Assembly: GCF_020283565.1 (NCBI RefSeq) | Contig: NC_060060.1 | Location: forward strand, 40,238,001 to 40,302,000 | DNA length: 64,000 nt | Direction: 5' to 3' | Source: Trifolium pratense | Lineage: Eukaryota; Streptophyta; Magnoliopsida; Fabales; Fabaceae | Part shown: in pieces, positions 13,146 to 23,166 of the stretch | How the letters are laid out: each line of letters starts with the position of its first letter | Numbering within the stretch: position 1 is the stretch's first letter | Program-made: the position numbers and the translations under genes | The notes under the pieces: generated by a model | Databases searched by the model: none | What the model was told of the DNA's origin: nothing | Seen by the model: only the letters and a program-made list of their open reading frames with translations

Positions 13146-13240
13146 TTTGATGCATCACACTCAAAAGTAACTCAGCCAATGTTTTAAAACAATTCTAATT
13201 TATAATTCTTTAATTTAAACTTTTGAAATATGTGGGGGAT

Positions 13241-13867
13241 TGTTGGAAATTTTGAATATTTCAAAAGTTTATTGTAGTCCAAATCTATTTTACATTTTAT
13301 TGTGATCTATATAATTAATTTTAATTTGAGTAACTCTTTAAATGAATAATAAGTAAAGGGGCAAGGCAACTGATTTTCACATGTTTTATTTTAATTATGC
13401 TTTAGCTTGACTTGGTCGTGAAATTGCATCACACGTTTTTCTTTTATTGCTATTTTAACTCAAATGAATTGTAGCTATTTACTTGTGCTTACTGTTTTTA
13501 CCGTTTTCTAATGCTAATTAATAGGGATAGTATTGTTTTAATTGAGAATAAATAGCTTACATAATGACTAATTCATTGACAATATAAAAATGGGAATTAG
13601 TGTGTTACAACCAGTTTTTTAAACAGAAGAAAAATAACTTTACTTCCATGGCTATGGTATTCTTGTGAACAAAAATAGAAAAATAATTTCACTAAGTGTC
13701 TGAGTTACCTACCTTGTGACATTCTCGTGTCTTGATAGCCTCGGTATGCTTATCACCGAGAAGAACCGGTTGTATTCTGGGGGAGTTGCGCAATATCTTG
13801 CGGATAATTCCTTAGTTCAGTGACTACACGCCTCCGGTTATTTGTATTTCAGCCATCCGCGACAACA
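13241..13867 (+). repeat. 3' LTR of the split-gene element
   Basis: 627 bp, preceded by the purine tract gtgggggat at 13231-13240 and followed by the ATGAT target-site duplication. Confidence 0.92.
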
Positions 13868-14197
13868 ATGATGGCGCCGTAGGTAAAAATGGAAGAGATA
13901 GTTATGAAAAGGAGAGACACGTAGATAATTGTGGTGGAGTTAGCGGGAGGTTGTTGTTGTTGTTGAAGTTGTTTTAAAATGATTTGGTAGAGGAGGGAGA
14001 GGAAAGAGACAGGTAGGAGGAAGATGAGGGAGAGAGTAAGGTAGTGACGAGGTTGAGCATGTATTATGCGTTTAGATTCAGAGAGAACATCCCAAATTTT
14101 TTGTGCCATTGGTATAAGCTAGAAAGAGAAAGATCAGAATCAGATTAGTGATGCAGATGCAGGTGTAGTGGGATCAATATTTGAAGGGTAGGAGAAG

Positions 14198-14207
14198 GTC
14201 TCTCTCT
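14198..14207 (-). promoter_or_regulatory. TATA-like box of the split gene
   Basis: On the minus strand the sequence reads tctatatatagagag, about 90 bases before the ATG at 14109. Position and composition fit a core promoter for the interrupted gene. Confidence 0.45.
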
Positions 14208-14765
14208 ATATATAGACGTTTGGGAGATAGCCTTATGTTTTTTTTCCCTTTTGATATGATAATATCTATCTGTACGAAGCCGTGCATCCACATGATATCC
14301 AAAGTCCAGCTCATTAGTAATAATAAAACAAGGGTATCTCGAGACTAGTGGCGGAGTCATAAATTTTATCAATTCTTGGCAAAATTTTATTCTAACAAAA
14401 AAATTTAATTTTGTTTTAAGTTAACTCTTAAAAATTTCAGTTTATCTCAGTTTTCAACAAAAAAAAATCTCAATTTTATCCTAAACTAACTTCTAAAAAT
14501 TTTAACTTTGTTCTAAACTAACCCTTAAAAATATCAAAAATGTTGACGAGAGCATGGACAACTGTCCGGACTTGCCCCCAAGTAGAATCGCCCATACTCT
14601 GGACCAATACTTAATGAAACAAAAATAAAAGTATCGAGTATAAAAAAAAAATTCTAAATCATTAAATATGCTATTTTAAAGATTATATATATTACGTTAG
14701 AGAAACTGTTTAGCATTTCTCATATAACAATAATATAATCACTAAAAAATGATGTACTTTTCCGT

Positions 14766-15112
14766 AAGGCTTAACTATACATTTGGTTCCTTACGTTTAT
14801 TTTAGGTTTCAATTTGGCCCCTTACGTTTAAAAAGTATCAATTTGGTCTCGTACGTTTATTTTAGATTTCAAGTTGGTCCTTTCCGTCAATTTTGTCACA
14901 TGTGGCAGTCAATTTGCATACGTGGACTGACACGTGGCACTTGGACACGCTGACACGTGTACTATTCAAACGGTGTTAGTGACAAAACTAACGGAAAGGA
15001 CTAACTTGAAACTTAAAATAAACGTAAGAGACCAAATTGATACTTTTTAAACGTAAGGGACCAAATTAAAACCTAAAATAAACGTAAGAGACCAAATGTG
15101 TAGTTAAACCTT
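14766..15112. mobile_element. Palindromic repeat with internal ACGTG motifs
   Basis: The left arm begins aaggcttaactatacatttg and holds repeated phrases such as ccttacgtttattttagg. The right arm is the inverse, ending tgtagttaaaccttt. The centre holds cacgtggcac and cacgtgta, G-box/ABRE-like cores. About 347 bp, non-coding. No matching flanking duplication was seen, so the type of element is open. Confidence 0.65.
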
Positions 15113-15143
15113 TATGTAATTATCCAAAATTGTTGGTCAGGAA

Positions 15144-15810
15144 TAGGGGTGATCGCGGTGCGGTTTGGTTCGGTTTTGAGCATAAAAGTCATCCTAACCG
15201 CGAGATAAAAATGCATGCGGTTCGGTTTGGTTCGGTTGATTTTTAAAAAGTCATCCAAACCAAACCAAACCAATGCGGTTTGGATCGGTTCGGTTGGTGC
15301 GGTTTAAAACATAACGATTGTACCGAACAATTTTAAGCATAAAAAAAATAAAAAAAAAATTGAAGTTCCAAAATAACATTGTAGTACCAACAAAAATTAT
15401 TTATCCAAAATAACATTATAATAACTTACAATTTTAAATATATAAAAAAATTGAATTTTCAAAATAACATCACGGTACCGATAAAATTTGTTTATTTAAA
15501 ATAACATTACAACACCAAAATAAAATTTCAGTACAAAAAATAAAAACAACTTGAAGTTCGATTAATTTGGTCGACTGACTTGATAATTGGGCATGTATAT
15601 TGGAATATAAATATATAATAGTAACTTAATGCGGTTTTTGCGGTTATCCGCGGTTTTTGCGGTTTTTGCGGTTTGCGGTTTTGCAGTTTGCGGTTCAGTA
15701 AGAAAGCCATCCAAATACATCCAAACCAAATGCGGTTTTTGCGGTTTTCGGTTTGGTTTGGTTCGATTTGCGGTTTTACTTTTGAATTGGTTCGGATACG
15801 ATCACCCCTA
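15144..15810. mobile_element. Non-autonomous hAT-like element, GCGGTTTGG-rich
   Basis: Starts taggggtgatcgcggtgcgg and ends tacgatcacccccta-like (exactly gatcaccccta). It is flanked by gtcaggaa (15136-15143) and atcaggaa (15811-15818), a 7-of-8 match to an 8-bp target-site duplication, as expected for hAT elements. The ends are filled with reiterated gcggttt/ggttcggttt units; the open frames there are products of the reiteration. Confidence 0.75.
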
Positions 15811-16263
15811 ATCAGGAAGACCTCTAGTATCTAATAAATCAGCTGTCTGGAAGACCAAAACAAACGGTTATAATTTAACGAAGAAGTCCACATATTAAAG
15901 TCTATTTTCTATATTTTTTATTCTATAATTCATAGTATTTCACTTTGTTCTTTCTTGTTGATTTTTTTATTTGTACAAAAAAACTAATTTATATTATGAT
16001 AGGAAAGAAGAAATTTATAGATATTATTTTATTTTAGACAATTTAAAATTATTACTACTATTTTGTTTGGTAAAAACAAAAATTACCAAAAAATTTGTAC
16101 CAAAAAAAAATTACCAAAAAATAAATTATTACTTTTTTTTTTTGACAAAAAAATAAATTATTACTATTTTATCAAGAATGTGTAAAACTAAAAAAAGAAA
16201 AAGTGAAAAATTATTCTTTAGCTGTAGGCAGCTTCAGTGCAATGCAAATCTGAATTATTTTTG

Positions 16264-16300
16264 TTTCTTTCTTCTTCTTCTTCTTCTTCTTCTTCTTCTC
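16264..16300 (+). repeat. (CTT)n microsatellite in the probable 5' leader
   Basis: A run of cttcttctt units lies about 320 bases upstream of the ATG at 16616. Pyrimidine-rich runs of this kind are common in plant 5' leaders. A likely length polymorphism. Confidence 0.7.
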
Positions 16301-16615
16301 CAACACAACAATTTCAATCACTATTTAGCGTTCATCTTTCAATGTTTCATTCTGCTCCTATTTTCACAGTTCCTTCTCTCGGTACCCATTTTCTCCTTAG
16401 CACTGTATCTCCTAAATTTCTTTCTTCAATTCTTCTCTATTCGATGTCCATTGCCGACAACAATGCCTTTTTTCAATGATATTATCGAGCTTTCTTAGCT
16501 TAATCTACATGTTTCAGATCTAGATTTTCACGTTCAATTTGGAGTAATAAATAATTAATTTCCAATGATATAATTAAATTTTGTTCTTGAGTTAGATTTC
16601 TGTTGTTTTCTGAAA

Positions 16616-17710
16616 ATGGAGATTTCAAGTGGAGGTTGTTCTCCTAGGATTAGGTCAGATCATTTGAAAAAAGAGGGATCAGATGAAATTCGTTTACGAC
16701 AAACTTTGGAATTAGAACTTTCTGATATTGTTCGTTATGGTGATCACAATTATGAAGTTCAATCAATGAATGCTTTGGATATTCTCAGAGAGACTATAAG
16801 AATACTTAGGTTTAATTCATGGGCTTTTGTGATAATCGCTTTTTTGCTTATTTGTCCTGTTTCTGCTGTTCTTTTGTCTAATGTGTTAGTGGATGAATCT
16901 ATTGTGAAGAATCTCACTATTAGGCTTATGTTGGTTGCTGAAACTAGTGGTCTCCCCTTGAGATCAATCATCAAACAATCTTGCCAAAGATTTGCTGAGA
17001 CGGTTATCTCTTCTGCGATGTGTTTTCCTTTGTATGCTACATTGTTGTTATTGTCCAAAACTGCAGTGGTTTATTCTGTTGATTGTACTTATTCTAGAAA
17101 AAAGTTTGATGCTTCCAAGTTTTGTGTCATTGTTGCAAAGTTTTGGAGGAAGATGCTTTCGACGTATATGTGGGCTTGTACGATAACAGTTGGTTGCATC
17201 ACTATGTTCTGTGTTTTCCTTGTTGCATTTTGCAGTGCATTGGCTGTTCTTGGGTTTTCTCCTAATGTTGTTGTCTATGCTGCTTTGATGGTTGGGCTTG
17301 TTTTCTCGGTTATCTTTGCCAATGCCATAATCATTTGCAACATTGCGTTGGTGATCTCGGTGCTGGAGGATGTTTCGGGAGCGCAGGCGATGCTGCGGTC
17401 GAGTATTATAATCAAGGGACAGACTCAGGTCGGTTTGCTAATATATCTTGGATCAACGATTGGGATGGCCTTTGTGGAGGGATTGTTTGAGCACAGAGTA
17501 AAGACACTAAGTTACGGTGATGGATCTTCAAGAATGTGGGAAGGTCTGCTCTTGGTGATAATGTATTCGTTTGTGGTGCTTATAGATTCTATGATGAGTG
17601 CAGTTTTCTATTTCAGTTGTAGATCTTCTAACACGGACAACGCAAACGGTGAAGGCAACTCAATTTTAGAAACTATGGCAATTTCTGCTGAAACAATGGG
17701 CATTCAATGA
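16616..17710 (+). CDS. Multi-pass membrane protein, plant family of unknown function
   Basis: A single-exon gene of 364 residues. The soluble N-terminus (about residues 1-65) is charged and ends in MNALDILRETIRIL. Six hydrophobic segments then follow, roughly 70-95, 133-155, 185-215, 218-250, 270-290 and 303-325. A loop between the fourth and fifth segments reads VLEDVSGAQAMLRSSIIIKG. The closest proteins I recall are the Arabidopsis At1g26650/At1g69430 group, which carry the misleading label 'Son of sevenless protein'; their function is not known. The start at 16616 is the first ATG after a pyrimidine-rich leader and is followed at once by unbroken coding sequence. The split gene at 9425-14109 shares the pattern of N-terminal helix, membrane segments and the 'LVKG/IIKG' loop, so the two look like distant paralogues facing opposite ways. 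Confidence 0.85.
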   Translation: MEISSGGCSPRIRSDHLKKEGSDEIRLRQTLELELSDIVRYGDHNYEVQSMNALDILRETIRILRFNSWAFVIIAFLLICPVSAVLLSNVLVDESIVKNLTIRLMLVAETSGLPLRSIIKQSCQRFAETVISSAMCFPLYATLLLLSKTAVVYSVDCTYSRKKFDASKFCVIVAKFWRKMLSTYMWACTITVGCITMFCVFLVAFCSALAVLGFSPNVVVYAALMVGLVFSVIFANAIIICNIALVISVLEDVSGAQAMLRSSIIIKGQTQVGLLIYLGSTIGMAFVEGLFEHRVKTLSYGDGSSRMWEGLLLVIMYSFVVLIDSMMSAVFYFSCRSSNTDNANGEGNSILETMAISAETMGIQ

Positions 17711-19835
17711 CAATTCCAGCATGATATTGATTATACCGATTGAACTAATAAGACGAGGAGGAAGTGGTAAAGATTGTTCCCAGCAAATTGTGTTGCCATT
17801 GAGGAACTTTGCATACTTCTTTCAGAGCATTGGATATAAAAGCTATATATGGAGTGGATAGATTTAAATGGCTTTTGCCTTAATGAGATAGTGCACAATA
17901 CATGGATATTGCTTTTTTTAGTTACTTTACAAACACGGAGAAACTTAAAATCGGGGTAATCGATGCTTTAAGTTTCTTGTTATGTCAGTGGCAAAGGTAA
18001 TACTTTTGTAAACAAACAGAAGAAATTAATCCGAATCAAAGCACACATTTATTGTTCATTGGCGAAATATATTACAGTTACTTCTAGTGTTTTTGAAGTT
18101 TCTATCATAATGCTGTGTAGGGTAACCTCTGGAGATTTGGTATTTAATTGATCTTTAATTATAAACATTAGTAATGAACTACTGTTAATTTTTTTAACTA
18201 ACACGCTTATTAGTAATAGTCTGAAATAATTGAGAGAGGTGTTAGGTTAGTATTATTATTAACTTGTGTCTTTTAACTGCCTCCATTATTACAATTATCT
18301 CCCAATGTTTAAGAGTTTATCTTTTTTGAGTTCTAGTAAAAAGTTTAAGGGTTTTCCAATACTAGGAGGGCATGCCACAAGTTTCAATGAGGTCTTATAA
18401 TGGTAATTTATCATTCCTCCTACTATAGAGGAGTGCTTACATTACAGTGATGCTTAAACAGTTTGTTTTATAATTTCTATAGTATAAATGCCATTTATCT
18501 TTGATCGGTGCGCACAAACTGGATTCGTAAAAAGCAGGAGCTCATTTTCATTAAAAGAGATCTATATGTAGCTTACTGTCAAAGTCTCAAATGGATTCGA
18601 CTTCTGATTTTGCCTTTTGCACTTAATGATCTTTCTGTATCTGCCCAACAAATGTGGCAATGGAAATTCTACTTCCCCTAGTTGCAGTATTGATTCTCCT
18701 CAGGAAGACTTGTGTGTATGTTATATCCATATCTAAATGTGTTATAAATTTTACTTTTCCAAAGTTGCAGTATTGATTTTCCTCAGGAAGAATTGTGCTT
18801 ATGTTATATCAAAGTGTCACATGTAGGGATAAAAGGATGCATCCTTCCTTAACTACAATGGCTGATCCACTACTAGTAGTACTATACTTAAATAATACCG
18901 AGAGTGAGGATTCTTTCATAAGCCAGGCATGGCTATTCCATTCTAATTTTGAAGGTTTTATTGTCATATAATAGTATTTTGCATCATCTTTTTCACATTT
19001 GAAATGCTTTTATTTATGCCTGCACTCATTTTGGTTTTTATCCTAGGTTTGGTGTACATTAGAAATGAACTTGGATGAGGACATAACAAAGTTTATTGGT
19101 TTTTATCCTAGGTTTAGGTTTACATATGGATTGCTCTGTACCTAACATAACTATTGATCCAGCACAGTTGAGTTAATCTAATGCTGTCCAATTTGAGCTC
19201 TTTCAAGTTTCAACCGATTGAACATGGACAAGCACTAAACCTCAGCAAAAAATGGCTGAACTTTTAATCTTGAAAGGTTCTTTTATATATGATATTTCCA
19301 CTAATGAATATTTGATGGTATTGGGCAAATATTATATGCACCTAAACTTTGTTGCTTGGTAGTAGAAGATCCATTATCTTAAATGTGTCCGTCACTTTTC
19401 ACTCATAGAGATGCTTATTTTCAGGGAGTTCATAGAACAGAACACATTCTTTTCCACTTTTCTTCAGCCAAAATAAGTCAAGATTCATGTGATTGACACC
19501 AGCAATTTTCAATTATTTCCAAATATTACCGAAAGAAAGGTGGTATTATAACATCTAGAGATACCACATTAGCTTTATATATAAATTGAAATTTAAGAAT
19601 GTGGGCGAACATGCAATCCTTTATTTATAAAGAATAACCTATGATATTTCAATTTTATTTTCTGACTTAACAGAGTAAAATTCACGAATAGAGCTCCAAA
19701 TGAATGGAAGAAGATTCTGTTCTTCCTGTTAGTAAGTCATAAATCTTTCCATTTGATATGCTTCTTCATTTTATTCCCATTCTGTGGTATTGTTATTCTG
19801 GTAATAGATATTTCATAGTTTCCATCCTAAAAATA
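17711..19835. other. Spacer between membrane-protein gene and ERF gene
   Basis: No coding signal. It contains an imperfect direct duplication: gttgcagtattgattctcct at 18681 is repeated, with changes, at 18774. The phrase ttggtttttatcctaggttt also occurs twice (about 19031 and 19098). The left few hundred bases are probably the 3' UTR of the preceding gene. Confidence 0.45.
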
Positions 19836-20807
19836 TTAGAAATCATTTCCATTTTCTGGTCCAACTTGTAGCCTCAAACACTCGGACACCCCAATTAAGG
19901 TGTAAAGACAAGCTGAGAATTTGCGTTCATACTTCATTCTAAATGTTTCTCTAAGTAACAGTGAATCATCCACGTCATATTTCTCGTCTGCCATTGGCCC
20001 TACCATCTCCTCTGCTATCTCAAATGGGGAAGAAGAGTAAAAGTGACTTAATGATCCAACAGTATCCAGAAATTGGAAGTCAATGACTCCAACATCACAG
20101 TTTTCAAATTCAACATTACACTCTGCAATCTGGTTGTTTCCACCATCATCAACACTGTTAGCACAATGATATCCCAATCTAAAATCCTCTCTGCTACCCT
20201 CTTGGTTAACATTTTCTTCACTAGTCCCACTACCACAGTCAATAGTAGTTATGTCAGAAGAACCATAACTAGCACCATCATAAATTTCTATAAAGTTTTC
20301 TTCTATTTGGTGAAAAAAATGGGGTTCAGGTTGTTCTTTGTTTTCTTGATCATCATAGAGGTTAGTAGGAAAAGTAGTAGTACTAGTACTAGTGGGAATA
20401 CAAGAAGAGGCAATGTTTCTTGCTTTGAGCCTTAGAAGCAAGGTTTTGGCAATCTTTGGAGGAAGAGAAGGAACATAATGAGAAGATTTGCAAAGAAAGA
20501 AATTTGTACGGGTGTTTGCACCACGAAGCAAACGTGCAGCTTCATCATAAGCTCTAGCAGCCTCTTCGCCGGTGTCATAAGTCCCCAACCATAGTCTAAT
20601 GTTCTGTATGGTGTCTTTGATCTCAGCCACCCATCTTCCTGAGGGTCTCTGTCTCACACCAATGTAACGTTTTCTTGCTCTTCGAACTCTAAGTAGAGCA
20701 GCTGCTACTGATGCCGCCTCTTCCCTTATCTGTTTCCATTCTGTGTTTCTTTCTTCACTGGTCTTTTCCACTCCTTCACATTCTCTTACATTTCTCTTGT
20801 TCACCAT
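19836..20807 (-). CDS. AP2/ERF transcription factor, RAP2.11-like
   Basis: An intronless gene of 323 residues from the ATG at 20807. An in-frame ATG 45 bases further upstream (20852) is possible, but that stretch looks like leader and sits close to a TATA-like element. One AP2 domain spans about residues 47-103 ([18 protein letters not shown] ... [21 protein letters not shown] ... [10 protein letters not shown]). Ala and Asp in WVAEIKD are typical of ERF-type GCC-box binders rather than DREB types. The rest is acidic and Ser/Asn-rich. Near the C-terminus, [20 protein letters not shown] resembles a conserved block that I recall from RAP2.11-like factors. In Medicago the nodule factor EFD is also a group V ERF, but assigning this gene to EFD would be a guess. 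Expected to act in the nucleus. Confidence 0.88.
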   Translation of the reverse strand: MVNKRNVRECEGVEKTSEERNTEWKQIREEAASVAAALLRVRRARKRYIGVRQRPSGRWVAEIKDTIQNIRLWLGTYDTGEEAARAYDEAARLLRGANTRTNFFLCKSSHYVPSLPPKIAKTLLLRLKARNIASSCIPTSTSTTTFPTNLYDDQENKEQPEPHFFHQIEENFIEIYDGASYGSSDITTIDCGSGTSEENVNQEGSREDFRLGYHCANSVDDGGNNQIAECNVEFENCDVGVIDFQFLDTVGSLSHFYSSSPFEIAEEMVGPMADEKYDVDDSLLLRETFRMKYERKFSACLYTLIGVSECLRLQVGPENGNDF

Positions 20808-20872
20808 CTTTGAGTTCAAAATTTGTGTTTTTTTGCTTTTGGTATAGTGCACAGCAGCATGGGAGAGCTTAC

Positions 20873-20884
20873 AGATTTATATGA
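20873..20884 (-). promoter_or_regulatory. TATA-like box of the ERF gene
   Basis: On the minus strand the sequence reads atcatataaatc, about 65-75 bases before the ATG at 20807. This supports a short leader and the downstream start codon. Confidence 0.5.
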
Positions 20885-23166
20885 TTGGTTAGTGTAAGCT
20901 CTTCAGTTGAGAGTGAGATCTTTAGGGGAATATAAATGCTTGTAGCTACCTTTTCTTCTGTGTTGGATTTCCTCTATTTTGTTTTTTCCTTAAAACAAAC
21001 TTCAGAACCGTCCAGAACTTCCCTTTCATTCCAGTGGAGATATCGAGAAGGAAATGTCATCTTTTGTATTGTCTTGCTCTTGCATAATTGATGCACTACA
21101 ATCATAGGCATTGAATTCATTCAACGGTTAGATTGTCGTCGCACTGATGCACCACTTAAAGACAGGTACATGGTAAGTGTTCCCTTATTTCTGTGCAAGC
21201 ATACAAATGAATTCTATGTCTTCTTGGATTGATTTATTTGAACTTATCTATTAACATAAGAAAAATGTTATTCATAGTGAATGCAATCACGTGAAGTCTA
21301 TCACGTCGACTTATATTATGGCCAGCCATTAATTGTTGACTTCCATCTTTTATCCCAGTTATCCATGACTTCCGCATAGCTCTTATTTTTAATTGGTTAA
21401 TTTATATTCGCAATCCATTCATGATACTTTTCTTTGCTATTATACTTTTCTTTTAGAGTTTATGATCATAAACGGTTTTATTTACCGTCAAAAAAATAAA
21501 TAAGCGGTTTTAGTTTATTTTCATAAGCTATTTCGCATAGCTTCTAAAAGAAACTTATAACTTATAGGAAAACAATTTAAAGCTCATATGATGAGTGTTT
21601 TGACAAATTGCCTAAGATTGCAATCCTCTGGTCATGCAGTCAGGTGAACCATTGTCACTCTTATCGAATGACTCATATATGAATTTGAGTAGTCAGTATC
21701 AACTATGGTCTCCTGATTATTATGGAAAATGATAGATGCAGCGAAACAATATATCACGAATCACATTGCGAATGTTTTCTATTGGTTGGTCAACCATGTT
21801 TTCCATTGCATATGGAAGTAACGTTTTTTTTTTTTTTTTTTTTTGGTACATGGAAGTAACGTTTTTATTTTGCTTTTTGTGTCATGAACACGTCAGCTCG
21901 TGAAACTTTTCGGGAAGCATTTTTCGCTATGTATAGCACTGCTGTATTATTATTATCAATCTATAGTTACTTTTTGACATCACTGTACCCATTTCCGATC
22001 AGAGATCTTGTCCACTTTCTACACCCATATTCCTCTCATACTATCTGCCAATAATCGGGAGCTTTGTTCTTGTACCAGATTTTGACTGGATTTACCTCGG
22101 ATAATATTAAATTTAGATTAGTTTCCGGCATGTCAGTGTCACACACCTTGTAGAAATCACCCTTATCAGTCGTAATAAAAGAATACACTTTTACTGTTAT
22201 GCTTTTACAATGAGACCCACTCAACTCTGCTGGGAGCACTGTTTGTGTAAATAAAATATTTGCACATTATCTTCTTTTAATATCAATTATTTGCATATTA
22301 TCTTACACTTTGTTATATATTTTGTGATAATTTTAAAAATGTAAAAAATTATTCTACTTCCATCAGCACTCAAGTGTACAAGCATGTGACTCACATAAGT
22401 GAGTGTACACGTGTGCGTTGACTTAGTTAAAATTAACGTTTTGCAAAATGGGCTAAAGTTGGAGGTCAAAAGTGCCTATTCTTTTAAGTTATAGGGACAA
22501 AATTGCAAATTTATGAAAGTTAGAGGTCAAAAGTACAATTTAGTCAATAGAAAATGTCTTCTAAATCCAAAACCAAACAAGCCTTTGTGTAAAAAAATGA
22601 TTTGCCTTGTGAGATTGGTTATTTAACATGCTGTTATTGCAGAATTAGAATATATCCAAAGAAAAGAAAACACCAAAAGAAGTGACAAGGGCAGCCCGAC
22701 TGTTTTTTGTTCATTTTGTCTGTTTAGTCTTTGAAACTATCATTTAAGTCCCTTGACAAAAGTACTTTGGTTAGATACATGCAGCATGCATATAACTCTT
22801 ATTCAATAACATGATTGCTTGTAGTAAAAGTGAACTGTGACTATTGAATTCTAGTAACAATATCTCACAATAAATCATTGTTATGTTTGCTTTCCTATAC
22901 CAAAATTGTTTGCCACTTATAGTTTCTACCATTACAAACAATCCAGAGCCCTCTCCACTAATCACTTGGTAGTTGCATATTCTAACTAAACGTGGCAATT
23001 AAGCAATCTAATCTCTATGGCTAATATACTCTCACTTATCACTCATAATAAATATATATACACAAATATGGCTTCTGCACACAATACCACACCTTCTGGC
23101 TTTTGCACTCCATTGTTCTTCAAATTTACATCTTACATCACATGTTGTGATCATTTGGTATTGAGC
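20885..23166. other. Spacer between ERF and OSCA-like genes
   Basis: No convincing gene. It holds a 20-base poly-T run at about 21824-21844, a hAT-like fragment with ataagc/cttata runs near 21470-21600, and a half-palindrome repeat fragment near 22300-22560 (phrases ggaggtcaaaagtgc and gaggtcaaaagtac). Small open frames at 22036-22239 and 22771-22998 lack coding character. Confidence 0.4.

Larger units (their letters stand above)
10052..13867 (+). mobile_element. Non-autonomous LTR retrotransposon (3,816 bp)
   Basis: Two 627-bp direct repeats (10052-10678 and 13241-13867) start TGTTGG and end CAACA. They appear identical on reading. The element is flanked by a perfect ATGAT duplication (10047-10051 and 13868-13872). 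A purine-rich tract, gtgggggat, lies just before the right LTR, so the element points along the + strand, opposite to the gene it breaks. The 2,562-bp interior encodes no gag, protease, integrase or reverse transcriptase that I can see. One 88-codon frame (10691-10957) starts with an acidic MADDSDDDN stretch. The primer-binding site is not the usual TGGTATCAGAGC. The TGTTGG end and GTGGGGGAT tract resemble Copia-type elements, so I infer a Copia-derived element moved in trans. Confidence 0.9.
9425..14109 (-). pseudogene. Multi-pass membrane protein gene split by a retrotransposon
   Basis: The 5' part (14109 to 13868) encodes MAQKIWDVLSESKRIIHAQP, one membrane segment and a Gln-rich loop. The 3' part (10046 to 9425) encodes the remaining segments and a C-terminal tail with KQKHGELAEVEFGDKIKDEA. 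Leaving out the LTR element and one copy of the 5-bp duplication gives 864 nt, exactly 288 codons, with frame kept across the join. So this was one uninterrupted 287-residue exon. As it stands, translation from the ATG runs into the LTR and stops after 86 residues. The protein belongs to a plant family of multi-pass membrane proteins of unknown function; the intact gene at 16616-17710 is a distant relative. A TATA-like tatatata at about 14198-14207 and ATG at 14109 fit a normal promoter. Whether splicing could remove the insertion is unknown. Confidence 0.82.

Noticed and set aside
15528..15811. Frames on both strands with repeated RFLRLSAVFAVF / RKPQKPQKP
   Set aside because: Created by reiterated gcggttt units of the hAT-like element, not by a gene.
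22036..22469. Small minus-strand frames in the ERF-OSCA spacer
   Set aside because: No motif, no splice partners, low-complexity surroundings.
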